From an uncultured Clostridia bacterium (GTDB taxonomy: Bacteria; Bacillota; Clostridia; TANB77; CAG-508), in NCBI GenBank assembly GCA_949045875.1, contig CARPYP010000003.1, forward strand, positions 1 through 41,688: a stretch of DNA of 41,688 nt. Direction: 5' to 3'. Below the pieces are notes generated by a model, which saw only the letters and a list, made by a program, of their open reading frames with translations, made no database searches and was not told the origin of the DNA. The position numbers and the translations under genes were made by a program. Shown piece by piece: positions 1 to 7,883 of this stretch (positions within the stretch are counted from its first letter, which is position 1; the number at the start of each line of letters is the position of its first letter).

Positions 1-2354
1 AATTAAAACCAGAAGTATGGGACATATTAGAAGAAGTTATAAAAGACCATCCAGTAATGTTAAACCGTGCACCAACACTACACAGACTAGGAATTCAAGC
101 ATTTGAGCCAGTATTAGTAGAAGGAAGAGCACTAAAACTACATCCGTTAGTATGTACAGCCTTCAATGCAGACTTTGATGGAGACCAAATGGCTATACAC
201 GTTCCATTATCACCAGAAGCACAAGCAGAAGCAAGATATTTGATGTTATCAGTAAACAACTTATTAAAACCACAAGACGGTAAGCCAGTTACAGTACCAA
301 CACAAGACATGATACTAGGAAGTTATTACTTAACAATGCAAGTTGATGGTGAAAAAGGTGAAGGAATGCACTTTAAAGATGTTGACGAAGCATTATTAGC
401 ATATCAAAATGGAGACTTAGAGCTACATGCAAAAGTATTTATAAGAATGAGCAAAGAAATAGATGGAGAAATCAAAACAAGAGAAACAGAAACAACAGTA
501 GGAAGAGTAATCTATAATCAAGGAATACCACAAGACTTAGGATTTGTAGACAGAACAACAGAAGAAGGAATGTTTGCACTAGAAATAGACTTCCCAGTAA
601 TAAAGAAAAATTTAGGAACAATAATAGCAAAATGTATTGATGTACATGGATTAAGCGAAGCAGCAGAAGTACTAGACTATATAAAAAATCTAGGATATAA
701 ATACTCTACAAAAGGAGCTATCACAGTTTCAGTTGCAGACGTAAAAGTTCCAGAAGCCAAAAAAGAAATATTACAAAAAGCAGAAAAAGACGTAGATGAT
801 GTAACAAGACACTATAAACGTGGATTAATTACAGATGATGAAAGATATTCATCAGTAATCAAAATTTGGGAAAAAGCAATAGATGATGTTACAGAAGCGA
901 TGAAAAATAACTTTGACACATTAAACCCAATCTACATGATGGCAGAATCAGGTGCCAGAGGAAACATGAACCAATTAAGACAAATTGCAGGTATGCGTGG
1001 ACTTATGGCAAGTACAACAGGTAAAACAGTAGAAATCCCAATAAAATCATGCTTCCGTGAAGGATTAGCACCACTAGAATACTTTATTTCATCACATGGA
1101 GCTAGAAAGGGATTAACAGACACAGCCCTAAGAACAGCAGACTCAGGATACTTAACAAGAAGATTAGTAGATGTATCACAAGACATTATAGTAAGAGAAG
1201 AAGAATGTGGCACAACAGAAGGAATAGAAATAGAAGACATCAAAGATGGAAATCAAATAATAGAAAAATTACAAGAAAGACTAGAAGGAAGATATACACT
1301 AAATGATATAGTAAATCCAGAAACAGGAGAAGTTATAGTTCCAGTAGGTGTTATGATAACACCAACACTTGCAAAAGCAGTAGTGGATGCAGGAATTACA
1401 AAAGTAATAGTACGTTCAGCACTAACATGTAGAACAAAACATGGAGTATGTTCAAAATGCTATGGTATGGGACTTGCGACACGTGAACCAGTAAACATTG
1501 GAGAAGCAGTAGGAATAATAGCAGCACAATCAATAGGAGAACCAGGAACACAATTAACAATGCGTACATTCCACCAAGGAGGAGTCGCAGGAGGAGATAT
1601 CACACAAGGTCTTCCAAGGGTTGAAGAATTATTCGAAGCCAGAAAACCAAAAGGAATTGCTATAATCACAGAAATAGAAGGAACAGTTAGAATATCAGAT
1701 GAAGGAAACAAAAAAGAAGTTACAATAGTAGGAGCAGACGAAGCCAAAAAATATGTAATTCCATTTGGAGCAAAACTTAGAGTAAGAGAAGGTCAAGAAT
1801 TAAAAGCAGGAGATCCAATAACAGAAGGATCAATAAATCCAAACGAAATTCTATTAATAAATGGACCAAAAGGAGTATATGAATATTTAATTCAAGAAGT
1901 ACAAAAAGTATATAGAAACCAAGGTGTTGATATAAACGACAAACACGTTGAAGTCATTGGACGTCAAATGATAAAAAGAGTCAAAGTTGAAAATCCTGGA
2001 GATACGACATTCTTTGCAGGTTCACTAGTAGACATGTATGAATTTGCAGAAGAAAATGAAAAAATGAAAGAAGAGGGAAAACAACAAGCAACAGGAAAGA
2101 GAGTATTACTAGGAATTACAAAAGCATCACTCGCAACAGAAAGCTTCTTATCAGCAGCATCATTCCAAGAGACAACAAAAGTATTAACAGAAGCAGCAAT
2201 AAAAGGAAAAGTAGATCCATTAATAGGACTAAAAGAAAACGTAATCATAGGAAAACTAATACCAGCAGGAACGGGATTATCAATATATAAAGACATTCCA
2301 ATAAATACAGAAGTAGACGACACATTAGAAGACGAAATTTCGGCAATAAGTTAA
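1..2354 (+). CDS. rpoC: DNA-directed RNA polymerase subunit beta' (3' part)
   Basis: Largest catalytic subunit of RNA polymerase. The gene runs in from the left edge: the reading frame is open from base 3, so an ATG at 57 is an internal Met and the true start lies outside the window. Seen directly: the active-site metal-binding motif NADFDGDQ near 165-190, the bridge-helix/trigger-loop region (MAESGARGN, then GARKGLTDTALRTADSGYL) and the C-terminal segment with GIIAAQSIGEPGTQLTMRTFH. The conserved zinc-site region CRTKHGVCSKCYG is also present. The 3' end is complete and followed at once by a terminator. No insertions or frameshifts are seen, and codon use is typical for the window. Confidence 0.98.
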   Translation, partial: LKPEVWDILEEVIKDHPVMLNRAPTLHRLGIQAFEPVLVEGRALKLHPLVCTAFNADFDGDQMAIHVPLSPEAQAEARYLMLSVNNLLKPQDGKPVTVPTQDMILGSYYLTMQVDGEKGEGMHFKDVDEALLAYQNGDLELHAKVFIRMSKEIDGEIKTRETETTVGRVIYNQGIPQDLGFVDRTTEEGMFALEIDFPVIKKNLGTIIAKCIDVHGLSEAAEVLDYIKNLGYKYSTKGAITVSVADVKVPEAKKEILQKAEKDVDDVTRHYKRGLITDDERYSSVIKIWEKAIDDVTEAMKNNFDTLNPIYMMAESGARGNMNQLRQIAGMRGLMASTTGKTVEIPIKSCFREGLAPLEYFISSHGARKGLTDTALRTADSGYLTRRLVDVSQDIIVREEECGTTEGIEIEDIKDGNQIIEKLQERLEGRYTLNDIVNPETGEVIVPVGVMITPTLAKAVVDAGITKVIVRSALTCRTKHGVCSKCYGMGLATREPVNIGEAVGIIAAQSIGEPGTQLTMRTFHQGGVAGGDITQGLPRVEELFEARKPKGIAIITEIEGTVRISDEGNKKEVTIVGADEAKKYVIPFGAKLRVREGQELKAGDPITEGSINPNEILLINGPKGVYEYLIQEVQKVYRNQGVDINDKHVEVIGRQMIKRVKVENPGDTTFFAGSLVDMYEFAEENEKMKEEGKQQATGKRVLLGITKASLATESFLSAASFQETTKVLTEAAIKGKVDPLIGLKENVIIGKLIPAGTGLSIYKDIPINTEVDDTLEDEISAIS

Positions 2355-2356
2355 TA

Positions 2357-2384
2357 AAAAAAGGAGACAATCGTCTCCTTTTTT
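2357..2384 (+). terminator. Intrinsic terminator after rpoC, probably bidirectional
   Basis: The stem GGAGAC / GTCTCC has a four-base loop. It is flanked by an A-tract on the left and a T-tract on the right, so it can stop transcription of both rpoC and the convergent mtnN. Confidence 0.9.
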
Positions 2385-2409
2385 GGAAAGTTATCAAATT
2401 ATTTTTTGG

Positions 2410-3096
2410 TCAATATAAAAACAGTTGTTTCACAAATTCTGCACAATTCTTAGAAGCAAAACGCAAATACTCATTAAAATCAACCTGATTATTTCCATTA
2501 GGGGTATCTGAAATAGAGCGAACAACAATAAAAGGAATATTATTTAAACTACACACCTGAGCAATAGCGGCACCCTCCATTTCAACACAATCAGCACTAA
2601 ATTTTTTATTTATAGTTTCTTTCATCTTAACATCTGTACAGAAAATATCTCCTGAAGCAATAATTCCAGTAGATATACATATATCATTAATTTTAATACT
2701 CATACATCTCTGTAATAAATTAGTATCACACTCAAAAAACATACCAGTATCAGGAATACATCCCTTATCACGGCCAAAAGCAGTGACATCAAAATCATGT
2801 TGAACAAGGTTTTTAGCAATAACAATATCACCAATATTCAAATCATTATTCAGGCTACCTGCAGAACCCAAATTAATAATAAACTCTAACTTAAAATTAT
2901 CTGTTAAAATTTGAGTAATCCTAGAAGCATTAACCTTTCCAACACCACATCTAACCAATAAACAATCTTTATTAGAAATTTTACCTTTAAAAATATTTAG
3001 ATTATAAATATGCACTTCTTCTATATTATACATTAAAGACTTAATAGCATCTAATTCCTCTATCTCAGCAACAATTATTCCAATATATTTTTCCAT
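2410..3096 (-). CDS. mtnN: 5'-methylthioadenosine/S-adenosylhomocysteine nucleosidase
   Basis: Hydrolyses the glycosidic bond of methylthioadenosine and S-adenosylhomocysteine, in methionine salvage and removal of SAM by-products. The 228-residue product matches the usual family length. It begins MEKYIGIIVAEIEELDAIK with the early acidic catalytic region, contains NLGSAGSLN in the nucleoside-binding core, CVEMEGAAIAQVC with the ribose-contacting Met-Glu, and ends with RSISDTPNG carrying the catalytic Asp. An upstream in-frame ATG would add 37 residues unlike the family. The ATG at 3096 has an AAAGG-type site 13 bases upstream and was preferred. It stands alone, convergent to rpoC. A SAM-consuming BtaA-like enzyme in this window releases methylthioadenosine, which this enzyme could recycle (inference). 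Confidence 0.93.
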   Translation of the reverse strand: MEKYIGIIVAEIEELDAIKSLMYNIEEVHIYNLNIFKGKISNKDCLLVRCGVGKVNASRITQILTDNFKLEFIINLGSAGSLNNDLNIGDIVIAKNLVQHDFDVTAFGRDKGCIPDTGMFFECDTNLLQRCMSIKINDICISTGIIASGDIFCTDVKMKETINKKFSADCVEMEGAAIAQVCSLNNIPFIVVRSISDTPNGNNQVDFNEYLRFASKNCAEFVKQLFLY

Positions 3097-3194
3097 ACAA
3101 AAAATCAATCCTTTCATCCAAAAACATATAAGCAAATTCAAATTTAAGTTACAATTCAAAGTTATCCTAACATGAAAATTTGTGTTTGTATAAG

Positions 3195-3304
3195 AACCCT
3201 CAGTCACTGCGTGACAGCTCCCTTAAATAAGGGAGCCAAGGGCGTAGAGAACATCTTGCCTCCCTTACCTAAGGGAGGTGGCAGCCGAAGGCTGACGGAG
3301 GGTT
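3195..3304. repeat. Multi-hairpin intergenic repeat, family A, copy 1
   Basis: A 110-bp element bounded by AACCCTC and GAGGGTT. Inside are four consecutive palindromes: GTCAC/GTGAC, GCTCCCTTA/TAAGGGAGC, CCTCCCTTA/TAAGGGAGG and CAGCC/GGCTG. A second copy in the same orientation lies at 5199-5304. The base composition is much more GC-rich than the surroundings. A 63-codon open frame across it is not a plausible gene. Confidence 0.85.
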
Positions 3305-3657
3305 TTAGAAGACAAAAATATAAATCATCCCCACAAACCCAAATTTATATATTAAAACTGTGAATTGTACAAATTTCAATATATATAATACAATAAATTA
3401 TATAATAAAGCAAATCTACGAAAAGTGCACAACAAAACTGTCAAAAAATGCACAACAAAATCATCAAAAAATGCACAATAGTATTGAGAAAAATGATAGA
3501 AGATGTTATTATATGTGGATTATATAATGCAGTAGTAAAAAGAACTGATGGTATTTATGTATTGCCAATAACAGCATTAAAACCATGATTATTTAAACAT
3601 ATGTGCATTAGAATATCATTATATATTATAGATAAAGTTGAGAATTATAAAACAAAC
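3305..3657. other. Gap with a 23-bp tandem repeat and a possible gene remnant
   Basis: Three direct repeats with exact 23-base period start at 3426, 3449 and 3472, each opening TGCACAA and ending in an A-run. Immediately after, an ATG at 3493 opens a 31-codon frame (MIEDVIICGLYN..., ending at 3588) without a clear ribosome binding site. It could be the remnant tail of a lost gene, but I recognise no family. The rest is AT-rich with no identifiable feature. Confidence 0.45.
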
Positions 3658-3686
3658 TTTACATAATTGTAAAAAAGTGCTATACT
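3658..3686 (+). promoter_or_regulatory. Sigma-A-type promoter for the 3731 gene
   Basis: TTTACA (3658-3663), 17-base spacer, TATACT (3681-3686). A start near 3693 would give a leader of about 38 bases before the ribosome binding site GGAGGT at 3719. Confidence 0.6.
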
Positions 3687-3730
3687 ATAAGAGTAGCAAG
3701 AAAATAGTCAAGAACTATGGAGGTAGCAAT

Positions 3731-4168
3731 ATGGGAATTAAGAATAAGGACAAGAAAAAGGAAGAGCAGGCACAGAAGGCAATGAGAACTTTTGTAGAGA
3801 AAATACCAGAATTATATGACTATGATCTACAAAAGTTAATTAATGAAGTAGAAGAGGAACTGAAGAAACGGGAGGAAAAGAGGGGGCAGATGATAAATTC
3901 TATCGAAGATATGTGTAAACATATGATGAGAGAGAAAGAAACAAGTTATAGCTTTTACTATGAGGCTATGACACCCAGGGATCAGCTAATGGCAGAAAAT
4001 GATGGTATTACAGATAGCGGGTACCGTCACATTTGTAGCCAGTTGGGAGAGAAAGGGGTAAGGGCGATTCAGTATGGATATAACACTTTCCTGATAAAAA
4101 AATACCCTCAAGAAAACAACGGTGCATGCTTTGATGTCGAAATCATTGAGCATGTAGATGTTCTGTAA
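3731..4168 (+). CDS. Hypothetical protein, probably acquired
   Basis: Function not recognised. The 145-residue product begins MGIKNKDKKKEEQ. It has a highly charged N-terminal half predicted to be helical or coiled-coil (Lys/Glu-rich, residues 1-60) and a mixed C-terminal half ending in an acidic tail (VEIIEHVDVL). No membrane segment or signal peptide is seen. The start was set by GGAGGT six bases upstream of ATG 3731; a longer open frame from 3638 lacks any site. Codon use differs from the neighbours: CGG, GGG, CTG and GTC are frequent, whereas flanking genes avoid them. It has its own promoter and terminator and sits among repeats on the opposite strand to the pur genes. This suggests a recently acquired single-gene cassette. 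Confidence 0.7.
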   Translation: MGIKNKDKKKEEQAQKAMRTFVEKIPELYDYDLQKLINEVEEELKKREEKRGQMINSIEDMCKHMMREKETSYSFYYEAMTPRDQLMAENDGITDSGYRHICSQLGEKGVRAIQYGYNTFLIKKYPQENNGACFDVEIIEHVDVL

Positions 4169-4180
4169 AAATAATCCCCC

Positions 4181-4215
4181 AAAAAAGAGCCACAGTATAC
4201 TGAGGCTCCTTTTTG
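4181..4215 (+). terminator. Intrinsic terminator
   Basis: Stem GAGCC-A-CAGTA / TACTG-A-GGCTC preceded by A6 and followed by a T-rich run. It lies between the convergent 3731 gene and purC and can serve both. Confidence 0.85.
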
Positions 4216-4285
4216 TGTTAAATAATAAATTGTTATAAATAATATATGTTACAATTATCAGTGATTTTAAAATACATTTTTACAA

Positions 4286-5140
4286 TTAAAATTTCTTACC
4301 AGTTAATTTCTCATATGCTTCAATATATTTTGCTCTTGTTGTATCTATAACATCTTGAGGAATAGGTGTTGGATTTTTGGCATCCCAATTATTAGACTTT
4401 AACCAATCCCTCATATATTGTTTATCAAAACTCTTTTGAGAACGTCCAATTTCGTAATCATCTGCTGGCCAAAAACGGCTAGAATCAGGAGTTAAAACTT
4501 CATCACCTAATACTAAATTACCATTTTCATCTAAACCAAATTCAAATTTAGTATCAGCAATTATAATTCCTTTTGTTAATGCATAATCAGCACATTTTTT
4601 GTATATTTCAATTGTTTTAGATTTTACCTTTTCAGCTAAATCCTTTCCAATTAAATTACACATTTCTTCAAAAGTAATATTTTCGTCATGACCTTCTTCA
4701 GCCTTAGTTGTTGGAGTAAATATAGGTTCAGGTAACTTTTGAGACTCTTTTAAACCTTCAGGAAGTTTAATTCCGCAAACCTCTCCAGTTTCTTGATAGC
4801 TTTTCCAACCAGAACCTGTAATATAACCTCTAACAATACACTCAACAGGTATCATTTTTAATTTTTTAACAAGCATGCTTCTTTCCTCAAACTCAGAAGT
4901 TCTAAACTCATCAGGAAAATCCTTTAACTCCGTAGCAATAATATCATTTGGAATAATATCTTTAACATAATCAAACCAAAACTCAGAAATCTTATTTAAA
5001 ACTTGTCCTTTATTTGGAATCATACAGGGAAGAATAGAGTCAAAAGCAGAAATCCTATCAGAAACAACCATCATCAATTTATCATCATCTACAGAATAAA
5101 TTTCTCTAACTTTCCCACTACTAATTTTATTCATTTTCAT
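4286..5140 (-). CDS. purC: Phosphoribosylaminoimidazole-succinocarboxamide synthase
   Basis: Joins aspartate to CAIR to give SAICAR in de novo purine synthesis. About 284 residues, the longer form of the family. Visible signatures are SGKVREIY near the N-terminus, VSDRISAFD, VECIVRGYITGSGWKSY, FTPTTKAEEGHDEN, IADTKFEFGLD and DEVLTPDSSRFWP. Three Mets lie close together; the second (5140) is five bases from the GAGAGG site and is preferred over 5143 (about two bases) and 5134. It is the third gene of the minus-strand purN-purE-purC group and is separated from purE by a family A repeat. No frame damage. Confidence 0.95.
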   Translation of the reverse strand: MKMNKISSGKVREIYSVDDDKLMMVVSDRISAFDSILPCMIPNKGQVLNKISEFWFDYVKDIIPNDIIATELKDFPDEFRTSEFEERSMLVKKLKMIPVECIVRGYITGSGWKSYQETGEVCGIKLPEGLKESQKLPEPIFTPTTKAEEGHDENITFEEMCNLIGKDLAEKVKSKTIEIYKKCADYALTKGIIIADTKFEFGLDENGNLVLGDEVLTPDSSRFWPADDYEIGRSQKSFDKQYMRDWLKSNNWDAKNPTPIPQDVIDTTRAKYIEAYEKLTGKKF

Positions 5141-5198
5141 CATTTCCTCTCTTTTTTATAATATATGTAAATAAAAATATTGTTTATATTTATAAAAG

Positions 5199-5304
5199 AA
5201 CCCTCAGTCACTTCGTGACAGCTCCCTTAGGTAAGTGAGCCAAGAGTGAACAAGAGACTTGCCTCCCTTTAGGGATGTGGCAGTCGAAGGCGGACAGAGG
5301 GGTT
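5199..5304. repeat. Multi-hairpin intergenic repeat, family A, copy 2
   Basis: Same order of palindromes as copy 1 (GTCAC/GTGAC, GCTCCCTTA..., CAGTC...), with point differences and same orientation. It lies between purE and purC and would be transcribed within their mRNA as a compact multi-hairpin segment. Confidence 0.85.
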
Positions 5305-5310
5305 TATGAA

Positions 5311-5829
5311 CTACATCTGGTTCAAATACTCCTTATACCCTAATTTCTGTAATTTATCATTTTTAGATAAAACAGCAGACTCCATAGATTTTTTATAGTC
5401 TATTATCTTATTGCGAAGAATATCATCAGATGTAGCCAAAATTGTTGTAGCTAAAATTCCAGCATTTTTTGCACCATCAACTGCAACAGTTGCAACAGGT
5501 ATTCCAGAAGGCATTTGAACTATTGAATACAAAGAATCAACACCATCTAACTTAGAATGAATAGGAACACCAATTACAGGGCAAGGAACTTGTGCAGCAA
5601 ACACACCAGGAAGATGAGCAGCCCCCCCTGCGCCAGCAATTATTACTTTAACCTTTCTATCATTTAAACTTTTGGCATATTTTGCAGCCTCATCTGGGCA
5701 CCTATGAACAGATAAAATAGTCATCTCATAACTAATTCCAAAATCCTCCAAAACCTTTGCAGCATTTTGCATAACAGATAAATCAGAATCGCTACCCATA
5801 ATGATTGCAACATCCACATTTTTTTCCAT
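5311..5829 (-). CDS. purE: N5-carboxyaminoimidazole ribonucleotide mutase (class I PurE)
   Basis: Converts N5-CAIR to CAIR. 172 residues, normal length. Seen: IIMGSDSDL at the N-terminal phosphate loop, GAGGAAHLPG, and SLYSIVQMPSGIPVATV. The catalytic His is kept at position 42, but the surrounding motif is SVHRCP rather than the usual SAHRTP (Ala41 to Val, Thr44 to Cys). Other motifs match the family, so I expect activity. The start ATG at 5829 has an AAAGGAA-type site about nine bases upstream. The neighbours purC and purN are on the same strand. Confidence 0.94.
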   Translation of the reverse strand: MEKNVDVAIIMGSDSDLSVMQNAAKVLEDFGISYEMTILSVHRCPDEAAKYAKSLNDRKVKVIIAGAGGAAHLPGVFAAQVPCPVIGVPIHSKLDGVDSLYSIVQMPSGIPVATVAVDGAKNAGILATTILATSDDILRNKIIDYKKSMESAVLSKNDKLQKLGYKEYLNQM

Positions 5830-5871
5830 AAATAATCATTCCTTTCTTTTATATATGCATAAATCAAGTTT

Positions 5872-5988
5872 GAAAAGAATTAGTATATTGCTAGGCATTC
5901 AAGAAAGAAATACTGGAGACGTACATTGGTACGCCAAAGGATTTTCTTTCGCAGAATAACGAAGCAAGATGCTGATTATTTTTCAAAC
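5872..5988 (+). repeat. Long intergenic repeat, family B, copy 1
   Basis: About 117 bp, from AAAGAATT through GCTAGGCA to ATTATTTTTCAAAC. It is homologous to copies at 24921-25036 (inverted) and 31131-31241. All share an outer inverted pair (the AATT...TTGC end against a GCAATTATT-like end) and a central GTAC palindrome. This copy overlaps the last codons and stop of purN. Confidence 0.75.
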
Positions 5989-6539
5989 TTTTTCAAGGCT
6001 TCAATTAATTGTATTTTCTCCGCTGCCTGCACACGAGCAGACAAATCTTCTGGAGTGTCATCTGGAAAAACATCAACAACAGTTTGCCTAATAATATCAC
6101 CACTATCATATTTTTCATTAACATAGTGCAAAGTAACACCACTTTTAGTCTCATGTGCATTTATCACAGCACGATGTACATTCATTCCATACATACCCTT
6201 ACCACCGTATTTAGGGAGTAAAGCGGGGTGTGTATTAATAATTGTGTAATTATTAATAAGATTAGGACCGATTAATTTCAAATATCCAGCAAGAACTATT
6301 AAATCTATATCATAATGTGAAAGAACATCTAATAGTTCAAAATCAACCTCAGAAATTTGTTTGTTTCTTATAATGTATGTTGGAATATTAGCATTTTGAG
6401 CTCGAGAAAGAGCAAAAGCATTAGGATTATCAGATACAACCAATTGAATATTAGCATTTAAATTTCCAGAAACAATATTATCAATAATAGCCTGTAAAGT
6501 TGAACCATTTCCAGAAGCGAAAACAACTAAATTATACAT
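5976..6539 (-). CDS. purN: Phosphoribosylglycinamide formyltransferase (10-formyl-THF dependent)
   Basis: Formylates GAR in purine synthesis. 187 residues, close to the family norm. Motifs: VVFASGNGSTLQAI at the GAR phosphate-binding loop, INTHPALLP with catalytic Asn102 and His104, then GVTLHYVNEKYDSGDII with catalytic Asp145. The start ATG at 6539 follows AGAGAGG by 12-13 bases. The last residues (FEK) and the stop fall inside a family B repeat, so the repeat appears to have landed on the 3' end and supplied the stop codon. It is the first gene of the minus-strand pur group, with a clear promoter at 6574-6602. Confidence 0.94.
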   Translation of the reverse strand: MYNLVVFASGNGSTLQAIIDNIVSGNLNANIQLVVSDNPNAFALSRAQNANIPTYIIRNKQISEVDFELLDVLSHYDIDLIVLAGYLKLIGPNLINNYTIINTHPALLPKYGGKGMYGMNVHRAVINAHETKSGVTLHYVNEKYDSGDIIRQTVVDVFPDDTPEDLSARVQAAEKIQLIEALKKFEK

Positions 6540-6573
6540 ATTTCAAAATATTCCTCTCTTAAAATATGACACA

Positions 6574-6602
6574 ATTATAATACAATGTATGAAAAAAGTC
6601 AA
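6574..6602 (-). promoter_or_regulatory. Sigma-A promoter of purN-purE-purC
   Basis: On the minus strand: TTGACT (6602-6597), 17-base spacer, TATAAT (6579-6574). Predicted start near 6567, about 28 bases before the ATG. No purine riboswitch-like structure is visible in the short leader. Confidence 0.8.
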
Positions 6603-6717
6603 TTTTTTATAGAAATGAGATAGCATAAATTTGCAATTCCCCCTTGTCCTTTTATAAATAATATTATATATTATTACAAATAGTAAAAAATTCTGAAATT
6701 AATACAGGGGGGAAAAT

Positions 6718-7842
6718 ATGAATATCATGGGATTTTTTATAATATTGTTAATAATATTATCTATATTTGGACCATTAATATTAACAGCATTTAACTTAAT
6801 AAATTTATTCAAAAAGAAAAAAATAAAAGAAGATGCAATAGACATATTAACATTTGTATTTGGAATACTACTAAGTACAATATTATATAAACTAATGGAC
6901 TTTAAAGACTATACAGAGCCAATAAATAAAGGAATAGATGTGGTAGTTCATGCACCTATAGCAAGTTGGAGTATGCCAACAGTAATAGGAATTTTAATGA
7001 TAGGAGTAATTTCATATATATTAATAAAAGTAAGAAAAATAGAATTACCACCACTAATTATAGTTTGCTCTATGTCAGGAATTATGATATGTTCAATATT
7101 TATGCTAGTATTTATTGTTCAAATAATAGAAAATTTATTTACTGGATTAATGATTATATATTTAATAATATTCCCAATAAATTACATACTATGTAGTATA
7201 AGAGCTATAATAGAAACCATGAACTATTATAAGAAAAAAGAAAAAACACTAAAGGAATATAATAATAAATTTTTAAACAAATGTAATAAAATATTAAATA
7301 ATATATCAACATGGCCAATTTTGGCAATAATATTTACAATACCACTAAGTATAATATTAATATGTATATTGGTACTATTTGGGCAAAGACCAGACGAAGC
7401 AATACAAGCATTTTTGGAAACAAGTGATTGGACACTATCACAAAAAATATCGCCACCACCAATCGAATATGATGCACATTATCTATGTACAGTATCATTA
7501 AGAGGTCATAAAGAACTAGTAAAACCAAATAGAATTGGAATAAGGCATGGAAAGAAAATAGTAGTAAATAGGCAATTATGTATAGCAAACGCATTTGAAC
7601 AACTAATAGAAGAAAAAACGCCAAGGCTTCATCACTTTATAAGATATATTTACGACAAATATGGGTATCCGCTATCAAAACATATAAACACACCTCTAAA
7701 AGCAGACATAACATATATAATAATGAAACCTTTAGAATGGATATTCTTAGTGATATTATATCTATTTGATAAAAGTCCAGAAAACAGAATAGCAATACAA
7801 TACACAGGAAAGAAATGCAAAACAATAAAAAAAATATTATAA
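6718..7842 (+). CDS. Polytopic membrane protein, DUF6688-like
   Basis: 374 residues with about seven hydrophobic segments: roughly 2-28, 42-60, 88-106, 112-137, 139-158, 200-222 and, near the end, 335-350. A cytosolic-looking conserved segment (about 245-300) reads HYLCTVSLRGHKELVKP...RHGKKIVVNRQLCIANAFEQL. From memory this matches the DUF6688 family, whose function is unknown; I could not check this. AGGGGGG lies just upstream of the ATG. The next gene, spore photoproduct lyase, begins 41 bases downstream with its own strong site, so the two may be co-transcribed. No enzymatic motif is recognised. Confidence 0.75.
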   Translation: MNIMGFFIILLIILSIFGPLILTAFNLINLFKKKKIKEDAIDILTFVFGILLSTILYKLMDFKDYTEPINKGIDVVVHAPIASWSMPTVIGILMIGVISYILIKVRKIELPPLIIVCSMSGIMICSIFMLVFIVQIIENLFTGLMIIYLIIFPINYILCSIRAIIETMNYYKKKEKTLKEYNNKFLNKCNKILNNISTWPILAIIFTIPLSIILICILVLFGQRPDEAIQAFLETSDWTLSQKISPPPIEYDAHYLCTVSLRGHKELVKPNRIGIRHGKKIVVNRQLCIANAFEQLIEEKTPRLHHFIRYIYDKYGYPLSKHINTPLKADITYIIMKPLEWIFLVILYLFDKSPENRIAIQYTGKKCKTIKKIL

Positions 7843-7883
7843 AAAAATAGTTTTGGGAAACATTAATAAAAAGGAGGAAAACA

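Noticed and set aside
3097..3207. N-terminal extension of mtnN from an upstream ATG
   Set aside because: The extra 37 residues do not resemble the family and there is no ribosome binding site at that start.
3172..3363. 63-codon plus-strand open frame
   Set aside because: It lies almost entirely inside the family A multi-hairpin repeat, lacks a ribosome binding site and its sequence follows the palindromes.
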